A DNA stretch of 6,697 nucleotides. It comes from Neptunomonas sp. (GTDB lineage: Bacteria > Pseudomonadota > Gammaproteobacteria > Pseudomonadales > Balneatricaceae). The stretch spans positions 1 through 6,697 of the forward strand of contig SDWN01000824.1 in NCBI GenBank assembly GCA_004195305.1. The letters run 5' to 3'. The notes beneath the pieces were generated by a model. It had not been told where the DNA came from, did no database searches, and saw only the letters and a program-made list of their open reading frames with translations. Below are positions 1 to 6,436 of the stretch, in pieces (the first letter of the stretch is position 1; the number at the start of each line of letters is the position of its first letter). The position numbers and the translations under genes are program-made.

Positions 1-1
1 C

Positions 2-433
2 AAATCCGTATCCGTTAAACCTGGCGCGCAAAAGCCAGGCACATCGAGCAACGGTAAGAGCAAGTCGGCGGATAAATCACAGCAGGAGCGGTTGGCCAGC
101 GCGTCACCCGAGCTGCTCAGCCTCTATAACCAAGTCTGCGACTATGCCAGCGGGCTGGGTGACGAGGTGCAGCGCAAAGAAGTGAAGCTCTACACCGCCT
201 TTAAACGGATCAAGAACTTCCTCTGTATTGTGATGTTGCCACAGAATAAAGACCCGCGCTTGATGTTGTACCTCAAACTTAACCCCGCCGATATCGCGCT
301 GGAGCCCAATTTCAGCCGAGACGTCACCGATATCGGCCACTGGGCTACGGGCAATCTGGAGCTGACTCTACGTAACGAATCCGAGCTGGAGAAAACCCTG
401 GCGCTGATTCAGAAAAGCTACCAGGCCAATTGA
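2..433 (+). CDS. DUF5655-domain protein, 3' part (5' end outside window)
   Basis: The frame is open from base 2, so this is the C-terminal part (143 codons) of a longer gene. A TTG at 92 could be read as a start, but the frame continues upstream of it and no ribosome site is evident. The first 30 or so residues are a Lys/Ser/Gly-rich linker. The rest resembles the DUF5655 domain, including 'KLYTAFKRIKNF' and the C-terminal block 'DIGHWATGNLELTL' followed by 'LALIQKSYQAN'. In known relatives this domain sits at the C-terminus of proteins of about 300 aa whose N-terminal part looks nuclease-like; that part is not visible here. Its biochemical role is not established. It ends 72 bp before hsdR on the same strand, so it is probably part of the restriction-modification operon. 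The family call is from motif recognition, without a search. Confidence 0.75.
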   Translation, partial: KSVSVKPGAQKPGTSSNGKSKSADKSQQERLASASPELLSLYNQVCDYASGLGDEVQRKEVKLYTAFKRIKNFLCIVMLPQNKDPRLMLYLKLNPADIALEPNFSRDVTDIGHWATGNLELTLRNESELEKTLALIQKSYQAN

Positions 434-505
434 GCAGATAGCGGTAAGCAAAACTAACATCGCAGAGTGTGATGAACGCAGAATAGAGTAGGGATACCGA
501 ACCCG

Positions 506-3500
506 ATGAGCAGTGCACAAGAGCTTCATTTCCAAAACGACATCATCAAGCAGATGGTCGCCAACGGCTGGCAGCTGGGAACCCCTGCAGGTTACAACCG
601 TGAACTGGCGTTGTATGAAGAAGACCTGCTTGGGTTTGTCAAAGAGACCCAGCAGGCTCAATGGCAGAAGTACTGCAAACTCTACCCGCAGAACCCCGAG
701 CGCCATCTGCTGGAGCGTGTGGCTAACCAGTTGGATAAGGCGGTCGGCGGGGCGGCAAGCAGCACCTATAGCAACAGGGAGATGCGCACCTTCGGTACTC
801 TGGGTGTGTTGCGTAATGACATCCGTGATCGTGGCACCCGTTTCAAGCTGTGTCAGTTTAAGCCCGAGCACGACCTGAATCCCGACACACTGGAACGCTA
901 TAAAAACAATCGACTACGCATTGTTCCTGAGTTGGTTTATAGCCCCTATGCCACCGAAGAATACCTGGCGGCGACGGGAACAAAAGCCAAGGCTTGGCGC
1001 ATCGACCTGGTCCTGTTTGTTAATGGTCTGCCGATCGCGACGCTGGAGCTGAAGTCCGAATTCAAGCAGGCAGTCGAGAATGCAATCAAGCAATACAAAC
1101 GCACTCGCCTGCCGAAAGACCCTGTCACGAACAAGCCCGAACCGCTGCTGACATTCAAGCGTGGCGCGATCGTGCATTTTGCGGTGAGCCAGTATGAAGT
1201 CCACATGGCCACCCAGCTCGCGGGCGACGAGACCTTTTTCCTGCCGTTCAACAAAGGCACTGCCGAGGGTGGCGCAGGCAATGATGTACCCGCCGATCCT
1301 AACGCGTATGCCACGGGTTATCTCTGGAACGAAGTACTCACGCCTGACAATTTGCTCAATATCCTGGCGCGCTTCGTCCACCTGCAGATCGAAGACAAAG
1401 AGAACTGGGAGGGTAAGAAGACCAAGAAAGAGACGCTGATCTTCCCGCGTTATCACCAGTGGGATGTGGTCACGACCTTGATCGATGCGGCACGCACAGA
1501 AGGACCAGGGCACAAGTATCTGATCCAGCACAGCGCAGGATCTGGCAAATCCAACTCCATTGCTTGGACCGCGCACCAGCTGTCGTCGCTGTACGATGAA
1601 GCAGGCAATAAACGCTTTCATTCGGTCATCGTCGTCACCGATCGTACTGTGCTGGATGACCAACTGCAGGAAACCATCTATCAGTTTGAGCACGCAGATG
1701 GCGTAGTCGGGCGGATCAATAATCAAGAAGGCGACGGCTCAAAATCGGAGAAGCTGGCGGCAGCTCTGCAAAACTCGCAGCCGATCATCATCGTTACCAT
1801 CCAGACCTTCCCATTCGTGCTTAAAGCGATCGAGAACAGCGTTAGCCTGAAAGAGCGCAACTACGCGGTGATCGCCGACGAGGCGCACTCGTCACAATCG
1901 GGTTCGACAGCGCGCAAGCTCAAAGATGTACTGATGACAGAGGAGACTTTATCCGCTGAGGGCTCTGCCGATGACACGGAACTGACCTCTGAAGATGTTC
2001 TTGACGCCACTCTGGCAGCCCGCAAAGGCAGCACCAATCTTAGCCTGTTGGCATTCACGGCTACGCCCAAGGCCAAGACACTGGAGCTGTTCGGTCGTCT
2101 ACCTAACCCAGATTTGCCACCTTCAAAGCAGAATAAGCCCGAGGCGTACCATGTTTACAACATGCGCCAAGCGATCGAGGAGGGTTTTATTCTTGATGTG
2201 CTGAAGAACTACACCAACTACAAAGTAGCGTATCAGCTGGCAGAAAAAATTCGCGAACAGGATCAGGAAGTTGACAGCAAAAGAGCTAAGGTAAAGTTAA
2301 ATCAGTGGGTACGCCTGCACGATTACAATATCGCTCAAAAGGTTCAGGTGATCATCGAGCACTTTAAAGACAACGTCATGGGCCTTCTCGGTGGCCAAGC
2401 TAAAGCGATGGTGGTGACCAGTTCACGCAAAGAAGTTGTACGCTACAAGCGGGCGTTTGATAAATACGTCAGCGATCACAAATACAGCTCGATACGCGCC
2501 ATGGTGGCGTTCTCTGGTGAGGTAGAGTTTAGCGACAGCGATCCTGGTTCTTCAGGACTTCTGGGCGATAAGTTTACCGAGAAGAATATGAACCCAGAAT
2601 TGAAAGGGCGTGATATGCGCAAAGCTTTCGATTCTGACGACTACCAAGTGATGCTGGTCGCCAATAAATTTCAGACGGGATTCGATCAGCCCAAGCTTTG
2701 CGCCATGTATGTGGACAAGAAACTAGGTGGAGTAGAGTGCGTACAGACGCTTTCACGGCTAAACCGAACTTATCCTGGCAAAGCTGAGACAGGCACCTTC
2801 GTGCTGGATTTCTTCAATGATCCTCAAGATATTCTGGATAGCTTCCAGCCGTACTACCAAACTGCCGAGTTGGCTGACATATCAAACCCAGACCTGGTGT
2901 TTGATTTACAGGACAAACTCAATGCGGCAGGAATCTACCAAAGCCATGAAGTTGAGCAGTTCTGTACGGCGTTCTTTACTAAGAACAAGAGCAATGCGGC
3001 GATCAGCAACATCTGCAAGCCTGCTGTCGAGCGCTGGCAGAAGCGTTACGCCATGGCGATCGATGCTTACAAGCAAGCCAAGGAGATGTTTGAGCGTACC
3101 AAAAAGACGGATGATGCGGTTTTGATCGCTAATGCCGAGAATAGCTTTAAAGAGTGCAAGCAAGAGAAAGACCGACTGGAGATTTTCAAGAAAGACTTGG
3201 GTACCTTCACACGTTTCTATGAATTTATGTCCCAGATCGTCGAGTACGACGATAAGGCGCTGGAGAAGCTCAGTCTGTTTGCCCGCCATCTGAGACCGAT
3301 GCTGCGAGAAAAGCTGCTAGAAGAGGACGACGTGGACCTCAGTAACGTGATGCTGAGTCATTACAGACTGTCTAAGATCCGCCAGCAGAATATCCAGCTA
3401 CAAGAGGATGCCGCTGATTATAAGCTCGAACCCTCCAGTGATATCGGCACCGCGAAGGCGAAAGACAAGAAGGAGGAGTTTCTATCCGAAATACTTGTAC

Positions 3501-3793
3501 GGCTGAATGACTTGTTCATTACAGACGAACTTAGCGATAAGGACCTGATTAATTACGCCAGCGCAATTAGGGACAAGTTAACTGAGAATCATTCCGTTAT
3601 GCAGCAGATCAATAACAACACCGCAGAGCAAGCGATGTTGGGCGATTTCCCGAAGGCTTTAGACGATGCCGTTATGGATAGTAGCGAAGCACACCAGAAC
3701 CAGATGATGCAGATCCTTAGTAACCCACAGGTGGCAAATGGGTTTGCTCGGGTGGTGTTTGATATGCTCAGTATCAGTCAGAACAAGTCATAG
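506..3793 (+). CDS. hsdR: Type I restriction enzyme, R subunit (HsdR)
   Basis: This is the motor and nuclease subunit of a type I restriction-modification complex. With HsdM and HsdS it binds unmodified target sites, pumps DNA using ATP and cleaves at a distance. The protein is 1095 aa, a normal full length. The N-terminal PD-(D/E)xK nuclease shows D167 in 'RIDLVLF' and E181/K183 in 'LELKSE'. The superfamily 2 translocase follows: Walker A 'AGSGKS' (344-349, K348), DEAH box (458-461), 'FTATP' (517-521), motif V 'TGFDQP' (724-729) and motif VI 'QTLSRLNRTYPGK' (747-759, R751/R754). The helical C-terminal third would contact HsdM. All catalytic motifs are intact, so it is probably active. The ATG at 506 gives the usual N-terminus; a purine-rich GAGTAGGGA (486-494) lies 11 bases upstream, a rather distant ribosome site. 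It ends in TAG. HsdM and HsdS are not in this part of the window. A decayed copy of its last 138 codons lies inverted at 6020-6436. Confidence 0.97.
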   Translation: MSSAQELHFQNDIIKQMVANGWQLGTPAGYNRELALYEEDLLGFVKETQQAQWQKYCKLYPQNPERHLLERVANQLDKAVGGAASSTYSNREMRTFGTLGVLRNDIRDRGTRFKLCQFKPEHDLNPDTLERYKNNRLRIVPELVYSPYATEEYLAATGTKAKAWRIDLVLFVNGLPIATLELKSEFKQAVENAIKQYKRTRLPKDPVTNKPEPLLTFKRGAIVHFAVSQYEVHMATQLAGDETFFLPFNKGTAEGGAGNDVPADPNAYATGYLWNEVLTPDNLLNILARFVHLQIEDKENWEGKKTKKETLIFPRYHQWDVVTTLIDAARTEGPGHKYLIQHSAGSGKSNSIAWTAHQLSSLYDEAGNKRFHSVIVVTDRTVLDDQLQETIYQFEHADGVVGRINNQEGDGSKSEKLAAALQNSQPIIIVTIQTFPFVLKAIENSVSLKERNYAVIADEAHSSQSGSTARKLKDVLMTEETLSAEGSADDTELTSEDVLDATLAARKGSTNLSLLAFTATPKAKTLELFGRLPNPDLPPSKQNKPEAYHVYNMRQAIEEGFILDVLKNYTNYKVAYQLAEKIREQDQEVDSKRAKVKLNQWVRLHDYNIAQKVQVIIEHFKDNVMGLLGGQAKAMVVTSSRKEVVRYKRAFDKYVSDHKYSSIRAMVAFSGEVEFSDSDPGSSGLLGDKFTEKNMNPELKGRDMRKAFDSDDYQVMLVANKFQTGFDQPKLCAMYVDKKLGGVECVQTLSRLNRTYPGKAETGTFVLDFFNDPQDILDSFQPYYQTAELADISNPDLVFDLQDKLNAAGIYQSHEVEQFCTAFFTKNKSNAAISNICKPAVERWQKRYAMAIDAYKQAKEMFERTKKTDDAVLIANAENSFKECKQEKDRLEIFKKDLGTFTRFYEFMSQIVEYDDKALEKLSLFARHLRPMLREKLLEEDDVDLSNVMLSHYRLSKIRQQNIQLQEDAADYKLEPSSDIGTAKAKDKKEEFLSEILVRLNDLFITDELSDKDLINYASAIRDKLTENHSVMQQINNNTAEQAMLGDFPKALDDAVMDSSEAHQNQMMQILSNPQVANGFARVVFDMLSISQNKS

Positions 3794-3817
3794 TATTTAG
3801 ATAGTTGCTGAGCACTT

Positions 3818-4348
3818 ATGAGGATTCACGTTACCAAGAAACTGGCTGAAAAACTCAAGAAAGCAGGGTGTTTGATTGAGGATAATCCAGCCGAAAGCAC
3901 TTCTGCGCTGGACAGCTGGCACGCCAACATCACAACAATACAGCGCCGTCAGTGCGTGGTATTTGTCCACGATAAAACGCGCTTCGCTATCGTGCTGCTA
4001 GGTATTACTCAGAAAGAACTAAAGCAGCTGAATTACTCGTTTGAGGACATGCTGGGAAGCTGCATGCTAAAGCTGGGCTACGACCACGAGTTGATACAGG
4101 TGGCTTGCGAGGAAATAGGCGAATTAACCTTTGATACGCATTGCGATCGTTCGGTGCAGGGAACCCTAAGGCTGATGATAAGTAATCTAGAAGCCTACAC
4201 TTGGGACGGTACCGACATCATGGAGTTGGCACCATCCACGCTGTCTGCGCGGCTATGTGACCGCCCGTGCCGAGTTAAGGGGATGAAAGATACAGAGTGC
4301 CTGTGGCCACGAAAAGAGATGCAGGCACTGCTTGCGATGCTTTCCTAG
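3818..4348 (+). CDS. DUF6933-family protein, intact copy
   Basis: A 176-aa protein of unknown function. It matches my recollection of the DUF6933 family: N-terminal 'MRIHVTKKLAEKLKKAG', then 'DSWHANITTIQRRQCVVFV' (about 32-50), a variable helical middle, and 'DRSVQGTLRLMI' (about 110-121). The C-terminal block 'MKDTECLWPRKEMQ' is Cys/Trp containing and is strongly kept in the second copy. No signal peptide, membrane segment or known catalytic motif is visible, so it should be a small cytosolic protein. It starts 24 bp after the hsdR stop and is probably co-transcribed with it. No strong Shine-Dalgarno precedes the ATG, which fits translational coupling. The same gene follows hsdR in the inverted decayed copy, so the pairing is older than the divergence of the two arms. 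An accessory role in restriction is inference only. Confidence 0.8.
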   Translation: MRIHVTKKLAEKLKKAGCLIEDNPAESTSALDSWHANITTIQRRQCVVFVHDKTRFAIVLLGITQKELKQLNYSFEDMLGSCMLKLGYDHELIQVACEEIGELTFDTHCDRSVQGTLRLMISNLEAYTWDGTDIMELAPSTLSARLCDRPCRVKGMKDTECLWPRKEMQALLAMLS

Positions 4349-4398
4349 AGTGCAGCATGCCCCTGTAAAGCCAACAACAAATGGTACCTTTTCATATC

Positions 4399-4417
4399 TA
4401 ATACATATTCTGTATTA
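4399..4417. promoter_or_regulatory. AT-rich inverted repeat downstream of DUF6933
   Basis: TAATACA, a 5-base spacer, then TGTATTA form a perfect 7-bp inverted repeat 50 bp after the DUF6933 stop. The matching site in the right arm (5489-5507) keeps the AATAC/GTATT core, although the surrounding bases vary. It could be an operator or a weak processing or termination hairpin. There is no T-run typical of a strong Rho-independent terminator. Confidence 0.35.
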
Positions 4418-4463
4418 AAGCCAACAAACAGCAAACCCGATCAGCATGGCTGCCTGAGGCCAT

Positions 4464-4504
4464 GTGTCAAAACGGCTCGCGCTGAGAGCGCTTTGAATCA
4501 GGAG
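4464..4504 (+). repeat. 41-bp perfect inverted repeat, left copy
   Basis: These 41 bases begin GTGTCAAAACGG and end TTTGAATCAGGAG. They are the exact reverse complement of 5402-5442. The repeat contains a small hairpin, GCGCT-GAG-AGCGC. It forms the inner end of the larger homology; sequence beyond 4504 is unrelated to that beyond 5402. It lies outside any recognised gene. Confidence 0.93.
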
Positions 4505-4910
4505 CGCAGTAGCTGATGCCACAGAATGCGCAGAGGGTCGCATAAAAATCGGCACAAGAAGATGAACAGCAACCTCAATTCGCCTCGTCACAAACCAGCA
4601 CAAGAACCATCCAGATGAGTGCCGAAGGTTTCGGTTTAAATTTAATTTCACATATTCATAACCCACACGATCATCGGCGCACGACAGGGTCAAAAAACCC
4701 GCAATGTCATCTTAAATTGTAAAACCGCTTGTTCAGAATCACTGCCTACATACCTGCAATCCCAAGCAGGGCAAGGGCTAGGCGCCTCTCAAATAACGTG
4801 ACATCTAATTTCAAGTTTCATTGAGATAACCACAACATCGAGAGAGAGAGAGACTCGCTATAAATAATCAATTTAACATAATATAGATTATGCGTAGTTG
4901 TGGGTAAAGG
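4505..4910. other. Intergenic stretch without a recognisable gene
   Basis: I see no supported coding region here on either strand. It is low in motif content, with a short GGGT/ACCC stem near 4686-4699 and an AT-rich stretch at about 4858-4891 that could hold a promoter but has no convincing -35/-10 pair. A minus-strand frame of 92 codons (4415-4693) runs through the first half but lacks coding character. Confidence 0.6.
4840..4853. repeat. (GA)7 dinucleotide tract
   Basis: Seven GA units in a row lie between 'CATC' and 'CTCGC'. Such tracts are prone to slippage, but this one lies outside any gene I can recognise. A regulatory effect could be imagined but has no support here. Confidence 0.8.
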
Positions 4911-4949
4911 CAGGAAGACCAAGGGATGGGCTTAAAAACGGCCTTCCTG
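4911..4949. other. Inverted repeat CAGGAAG / CTTCCTG
   Basis: CAGGAAG (4911-4917) and CTTCCTG (4943-4949) can pair as a 7-bp stem around a 25-base loop. It is the first of a run of hairpin-capable sequences extending to 5207. The role is unknown. Confidence 0.4.
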
Positions 4950-4996
4950 GGGTAAATACTTGCTTACGAATGGCGCTTCAGCACGCTGAGGCTCTT

Positions 4997-5012
4997 CCCG
5001 CAGGTTTGCGGG
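4997..5012. other. Strong short hairpin CCCGCA-GGTT-TGCGGG
   Basis: A perfect 6-bp GC-rich stem with a 4-base loop. No T-run follows on either strand, so it is not a canonical Rho-independent terminator. It may be part of a larger structured or repeated element. Confidence 0.6.
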
Positions 5013-5043
5013 TCCCTTCTCAACGCGACTCGCCGCCAAGATC

Positions 5044-5091
5044 GATTCGAACCCTACGCAAGATCTGACAAATAGACTGAGCTATCCGCCC
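5044..5091 (-). other. tRNA-like relic (D-arm and T-arm motifs)
   Basis: Read on the minus strand, the segment begins GGGCGGATAGCTCAGTC, which looks like a tRNA acceptor strand plus D-arm. It ends GGTTCGAATC, a T-loop motif. Only about 19 bases separate the two, too few for an anticodon arm, and no 3' TCCGCCC follows to close the acceptor stem. It cannot be a functional tRNA. It may be a deleted tRNA gene or the footprint of a tRNA-targeting integrative element, or chance similarity. Confidence 0.3.
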
Positions 5092-5105
5092 TAAAATCTG
5101 CGTAG
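5054..5105. other. Bulged inverted repeat CTACGCAAGAT / ATCTGCGTAG
   Basis: The arms at 5054-5064 and 5096-5105 pair over 10 bp with one bulged A. They enclose 31 bases that include the tRNA D-arm-like motif. Its right arm overlaps the left arm of the next hairpin by three bases, so the two would be alternative structures. Confidence 0.45.
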
Positions 5106-5173
5106 CGTTGCTGCGTTTCTCCACGGAATCGCGCTTGCATAGCTGCGCGCTCCCTCGTGGATCAGCTTCGCTA
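5103..5173. other. Nested imperfect palindrome (three stacked stems)
   Basis: Three stems nest in order: TAGCG (5103-5107) with CGCTA (5169-5173), CCACG (5121-5125) with CGTGG (5156-5160), and CGCGC (5130-5134) with GCGCG (5145-5149). Nested pairing of this kind suggests a structured RNA or a dispersed intergenic repeat unit. I cannot assign it to a named family. Confidence 0.5.
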
Positions 5174-5183
5174 AATACTATCA

Positions 5184-5207
5184 AAACGGCCACCCGGTTG
5201 GCGGTTT
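5184..5207 (-). terminator. Terminator-like hairpin, minus strand
   Basis: On the minus strand AAAC-C-GCCA and TGGC-C-GTTT pair as a 9-position stem with one C-C mismatch around the loop ACCGGG, and the 3' side ends in TTTT. It lies 27 bp past the TAG at 5235-5237 that closes the frameshifted gene tail, where a terminator would be expected. It is also symmetric enough to act on the plus strand. Confidence 0.45.
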
Positions 5208-5234
5208 GCTATCAGAATAGCGACGCACTGATTG

Positions 5235-5401
5235 CTACTCGTCCTCCTCGATGCCATTGGTTCGCCTAATATTCTCTAGCTAGCCACAGCTACTTCTGAC
5301 TGGTCTGCATCTCGATAGATGGCTTTACCAGACCGCACCTGAGCGCCGCTAAGCGATATCTCCAGGTTTTCTTTGCCCTCAGCCGGTTCAATGATCAAGC
5401 A
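5235..5401 (-). pseudogene. Frameshifted 3' end of an unidentified gene
   Basis: On the minus strand, directly inside the 41-bp repeat, a frame reads 'EPAEGKENLEISLSGAQVRS' and continues to 'YRDADQSEVAVAS' before a TAG at 5276-5278. Shifting one base back at 5279 continues as 'LENIRRTNGIEEDE' to a second TAG at 5235-5237, followed by a terminator-like hairpin. The charged, protein-like composition and the terminator suggest the C-terminus of a real gene with a one-base deletion. I do not recognise the family. Its 5' part is missing: upstream is the 41-bp repeat and then DUF6933 flank, so it was probably truncated when the inverted arrangement formed. Confidence 0.35.
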
Positions 5402-5442
5402 CTCCTGATTCAAAGCGCTCTCAGCGCGAGCCGTTTTGACAC
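5402..5442 (-). repeat. 41-bp perfect inverted repeat, right copy
   Basis: Exact reverse complement of 4464-4504, with 41 of 41 bases identical. With its partner it encloses 897 bp of unrelated sequence. This identity stands out because the neighbouring DUF6933 coding copies are only roughly 70% identical as protein. Confidence 0.93.
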
Positions 5443-5488
5443 GTGGCCTCAAGCAATTATGCCGATCGTGGCTTGCTGTTTGTGGTTT

Positions 5489-5507
5489 TAATACAAAATA
5501 CGTATTG
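5489..5507. promoter_or_regulatory. AT-rich inverted repeat, right-arm counterpart
   Basis: This is the homologous position to 4399-4417. The AATAC/GTATT pairing is kept, and on one strand the site now also contains the 10-bp palindrome AATACGTATT. Persistence of the pairing despite base changes hints at function, but one case is weak evidence. Confidence 0.3.
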
Positions 5508-5557
5508 GATGTGAAAAGGTATCATTTTCTGTTCGCTTTCCAGGGGCATGCTGTCTT

Positions 5558-5995
5558 CTAGGAAAGTTGCTCAAGCAGCGTCTGCATCTCTTTTCGTGGC
5601 CACAGACACTCCGTATCTTTCATCTCTTTAACTCGGCACGAACGATCATACAGGTGCGCTGACAGCGAGTACGGTGCCAGGTCAATTACGCTAGCGCAGT
5701 CAAAGTTATAAGCTTCCAGGTCCCCAATCATGAGCCTTAGCGTACCCTGTACGGATCGGCTACAGACGGTATCGAACGTTAACTCACCAAGGTCGCTGCA
5801 AGCCTTTTCGCCCAGCAGCATGATGGTGAACCGCGTTTTATAGTGCACTAGTACAACGCACTGACGCCGCTGAATTGTGGTGATGTTCGCGTGCCAGCTG
5901 TCCAATTACGAAGTTGCTTCGGCAGACATTTCTTCAATCAAACGCCCTGCTTTCTGCAGTTTTTCAGAAAGACTCCTGGTAACGTTAATTCTCAT
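5558..5995 (-). pseudogene. DUF6933-family pseudogene (second copy)
   Basis: The ATG at 5993-5995 opens 'MRINVTRSLSEKLQKAGRLI', matching the start of the intact copy. Codon 30 is TAA (5906-5908) where the intact gene has Ala. After it the frame continues to the normal C-terminus, including the identical block 'MKDTECLWPRKEMQ'. Right after 'LLG' about 31 residues (93 bases) of the helical middle are missing, in frame. Of about 144 comparable positions I count roughly 40 differences. The part after the stop is open from a TTG at 5905 (115 codons), but it lacks the conserved N-terminus and the middle, so a functional product is unlikely. It sits 24 bp after the hsdR remnant, as in the intact locus. 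Confidence 0.88.
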
Positions 5996-6019
5996 TAGTA
6001 TCTAGCAACCGTAAGAATA

Positions 6020-6436
6020 CTAAGACTTACTACGGTTGATGCTGAGCATATGGAACACCACGCGTGCAAACCCGTGAGCCACCTGGGGATTGCTCAGAAT
6101 CTACATCATCAGGTTTTGGTGCGCCTCGCTGCTATCCATGACGGCGTCGTCCAGCGCCTTCGGAAAATCGCCCAGCATCGCTTGTTCGGCGGAGTTGTTA
6201 TTGATCTGCTACATAACGGAATGATTCTCACTTAACTTGTCCCGTATAGCGCTCGCATAGTTGGTCAGGTCTTTGTCTGAAAGCTCATCAGTGATGAACA
6301 ATTCATTCAGCCGTACTAGGATCTCAGACTGAAACTCCCCTTTCTTGTCTTTCGCCTTAGCAGTACCTATGCCGCTACTCGGTTCGAGCTTATAATCCGC
6401 TGCGTCTTCCTTTAGCTGGATATCTTGCTGGCGGAT
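6020..6436 (-). pseudogene. hsdR 3' remnant with two internal stops
   Basis: On the minus strand this reads from 'IRQQDIQLKEDAADYKLEP' to 'SKS' and TAG. It aligns without gaps to residues 958-1095 of the intact HsdR, with about 121 of 138 residues the same. Two internal TAG codons, at 6209-6211 and 6101-6103, replace Gln codons of the intact copy ('SVMQQINNN' and 'QMMQILS'). The nuclease and translocase parts are absent; about 957 codons are lost if the parent was full length. It is a dead gene that still shows the subunit-interaction end of HsdR. Confidence 0.93.

Larger units (their letters stand above)
3377..4504 (+). repeat. Left arm of large imperfect inverted repeat (hsdR tail, DUF6933, 3' flank)
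   Basis: This segment is matched in inverted orientation by 5402-6436. It covers the last 138 codons of hsdR, the 24-bp spacer, the DUF6933 gene and 156 bp of 3' flank. The left arm is 1128 bp and the right 1035; the 93-bp difference is one in-frame deletion in the right DUF6933 copy, with no other net length change. I found HsdR-tail protein identity of about 88% by eye. The outer boundary is sharp: the right arm departs just before 'ATCCGCCAG' of hsdR. Confidence 0.9.
5402..6436 (-). repeat. Right arm of large imperfect inverted repeat
   Basis: Inverted counterpart of 3377-4504, containing the decayed hsdR tail, the DUF6933 pseudogene and its 3' flank. Spacing matches the left arm: 24 bp between the hsdR and DUF6933 copies and 115 bp from the DUF6933 stop to the 41-bp repeat. 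Homology ends at about 6436-6440; further right is hsdS-side sequence. Confidence 0.9.

Noticed and set aside
368..1726. Minus-strand frames of 122-270 codons opposite the 5' part of hsdR
   Set aside because: They lie antisense to a strongly supported hsdR coding region, show no recognisable motifs and are explained as shadow frames.
1861..3289. Other frames on both strands inside hsdR
   Set aside because: They overlap the nuclease/translocase reading frame with intact motifs; none has a family signature or a ribosome site.
4415..4693. 92-codon minus-strand frame after DUF6933
   Set aside because: Composition is not protein-like and the start region has no homologue in the right arm. Only its last residues, inside and beside the 41-bp repeat, recur; the shared stretch carries compensating one-base indels. 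It is kept as a note under the 41-bp repeat.
5044..5091. Functional tRNA gene on the minus strand
   Set aside because: There is no room for an anticodon arm and no complementary 3' acceptor strand.
4464..5442. Insertion sequence with 41-bp terminal repeats
   Set aside because: No transposase frame lies inside, no target duplication is evident, and homology continues outward past the repeats, so a transposon call is not supported.
5558..5905. 115-codon minus-strand frame as an independent gene starting at TTG
   Set aside because: Homology extends upstream through the TAA to an ATG at 5995, and the middle domain is deleted, so it is the tail of a pseudogene.
6050..6235. 61-codon plus-strand frame
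   Set aside because: It is antisense to the hsdR remnant at 6020-6436, which explains the sequence better.
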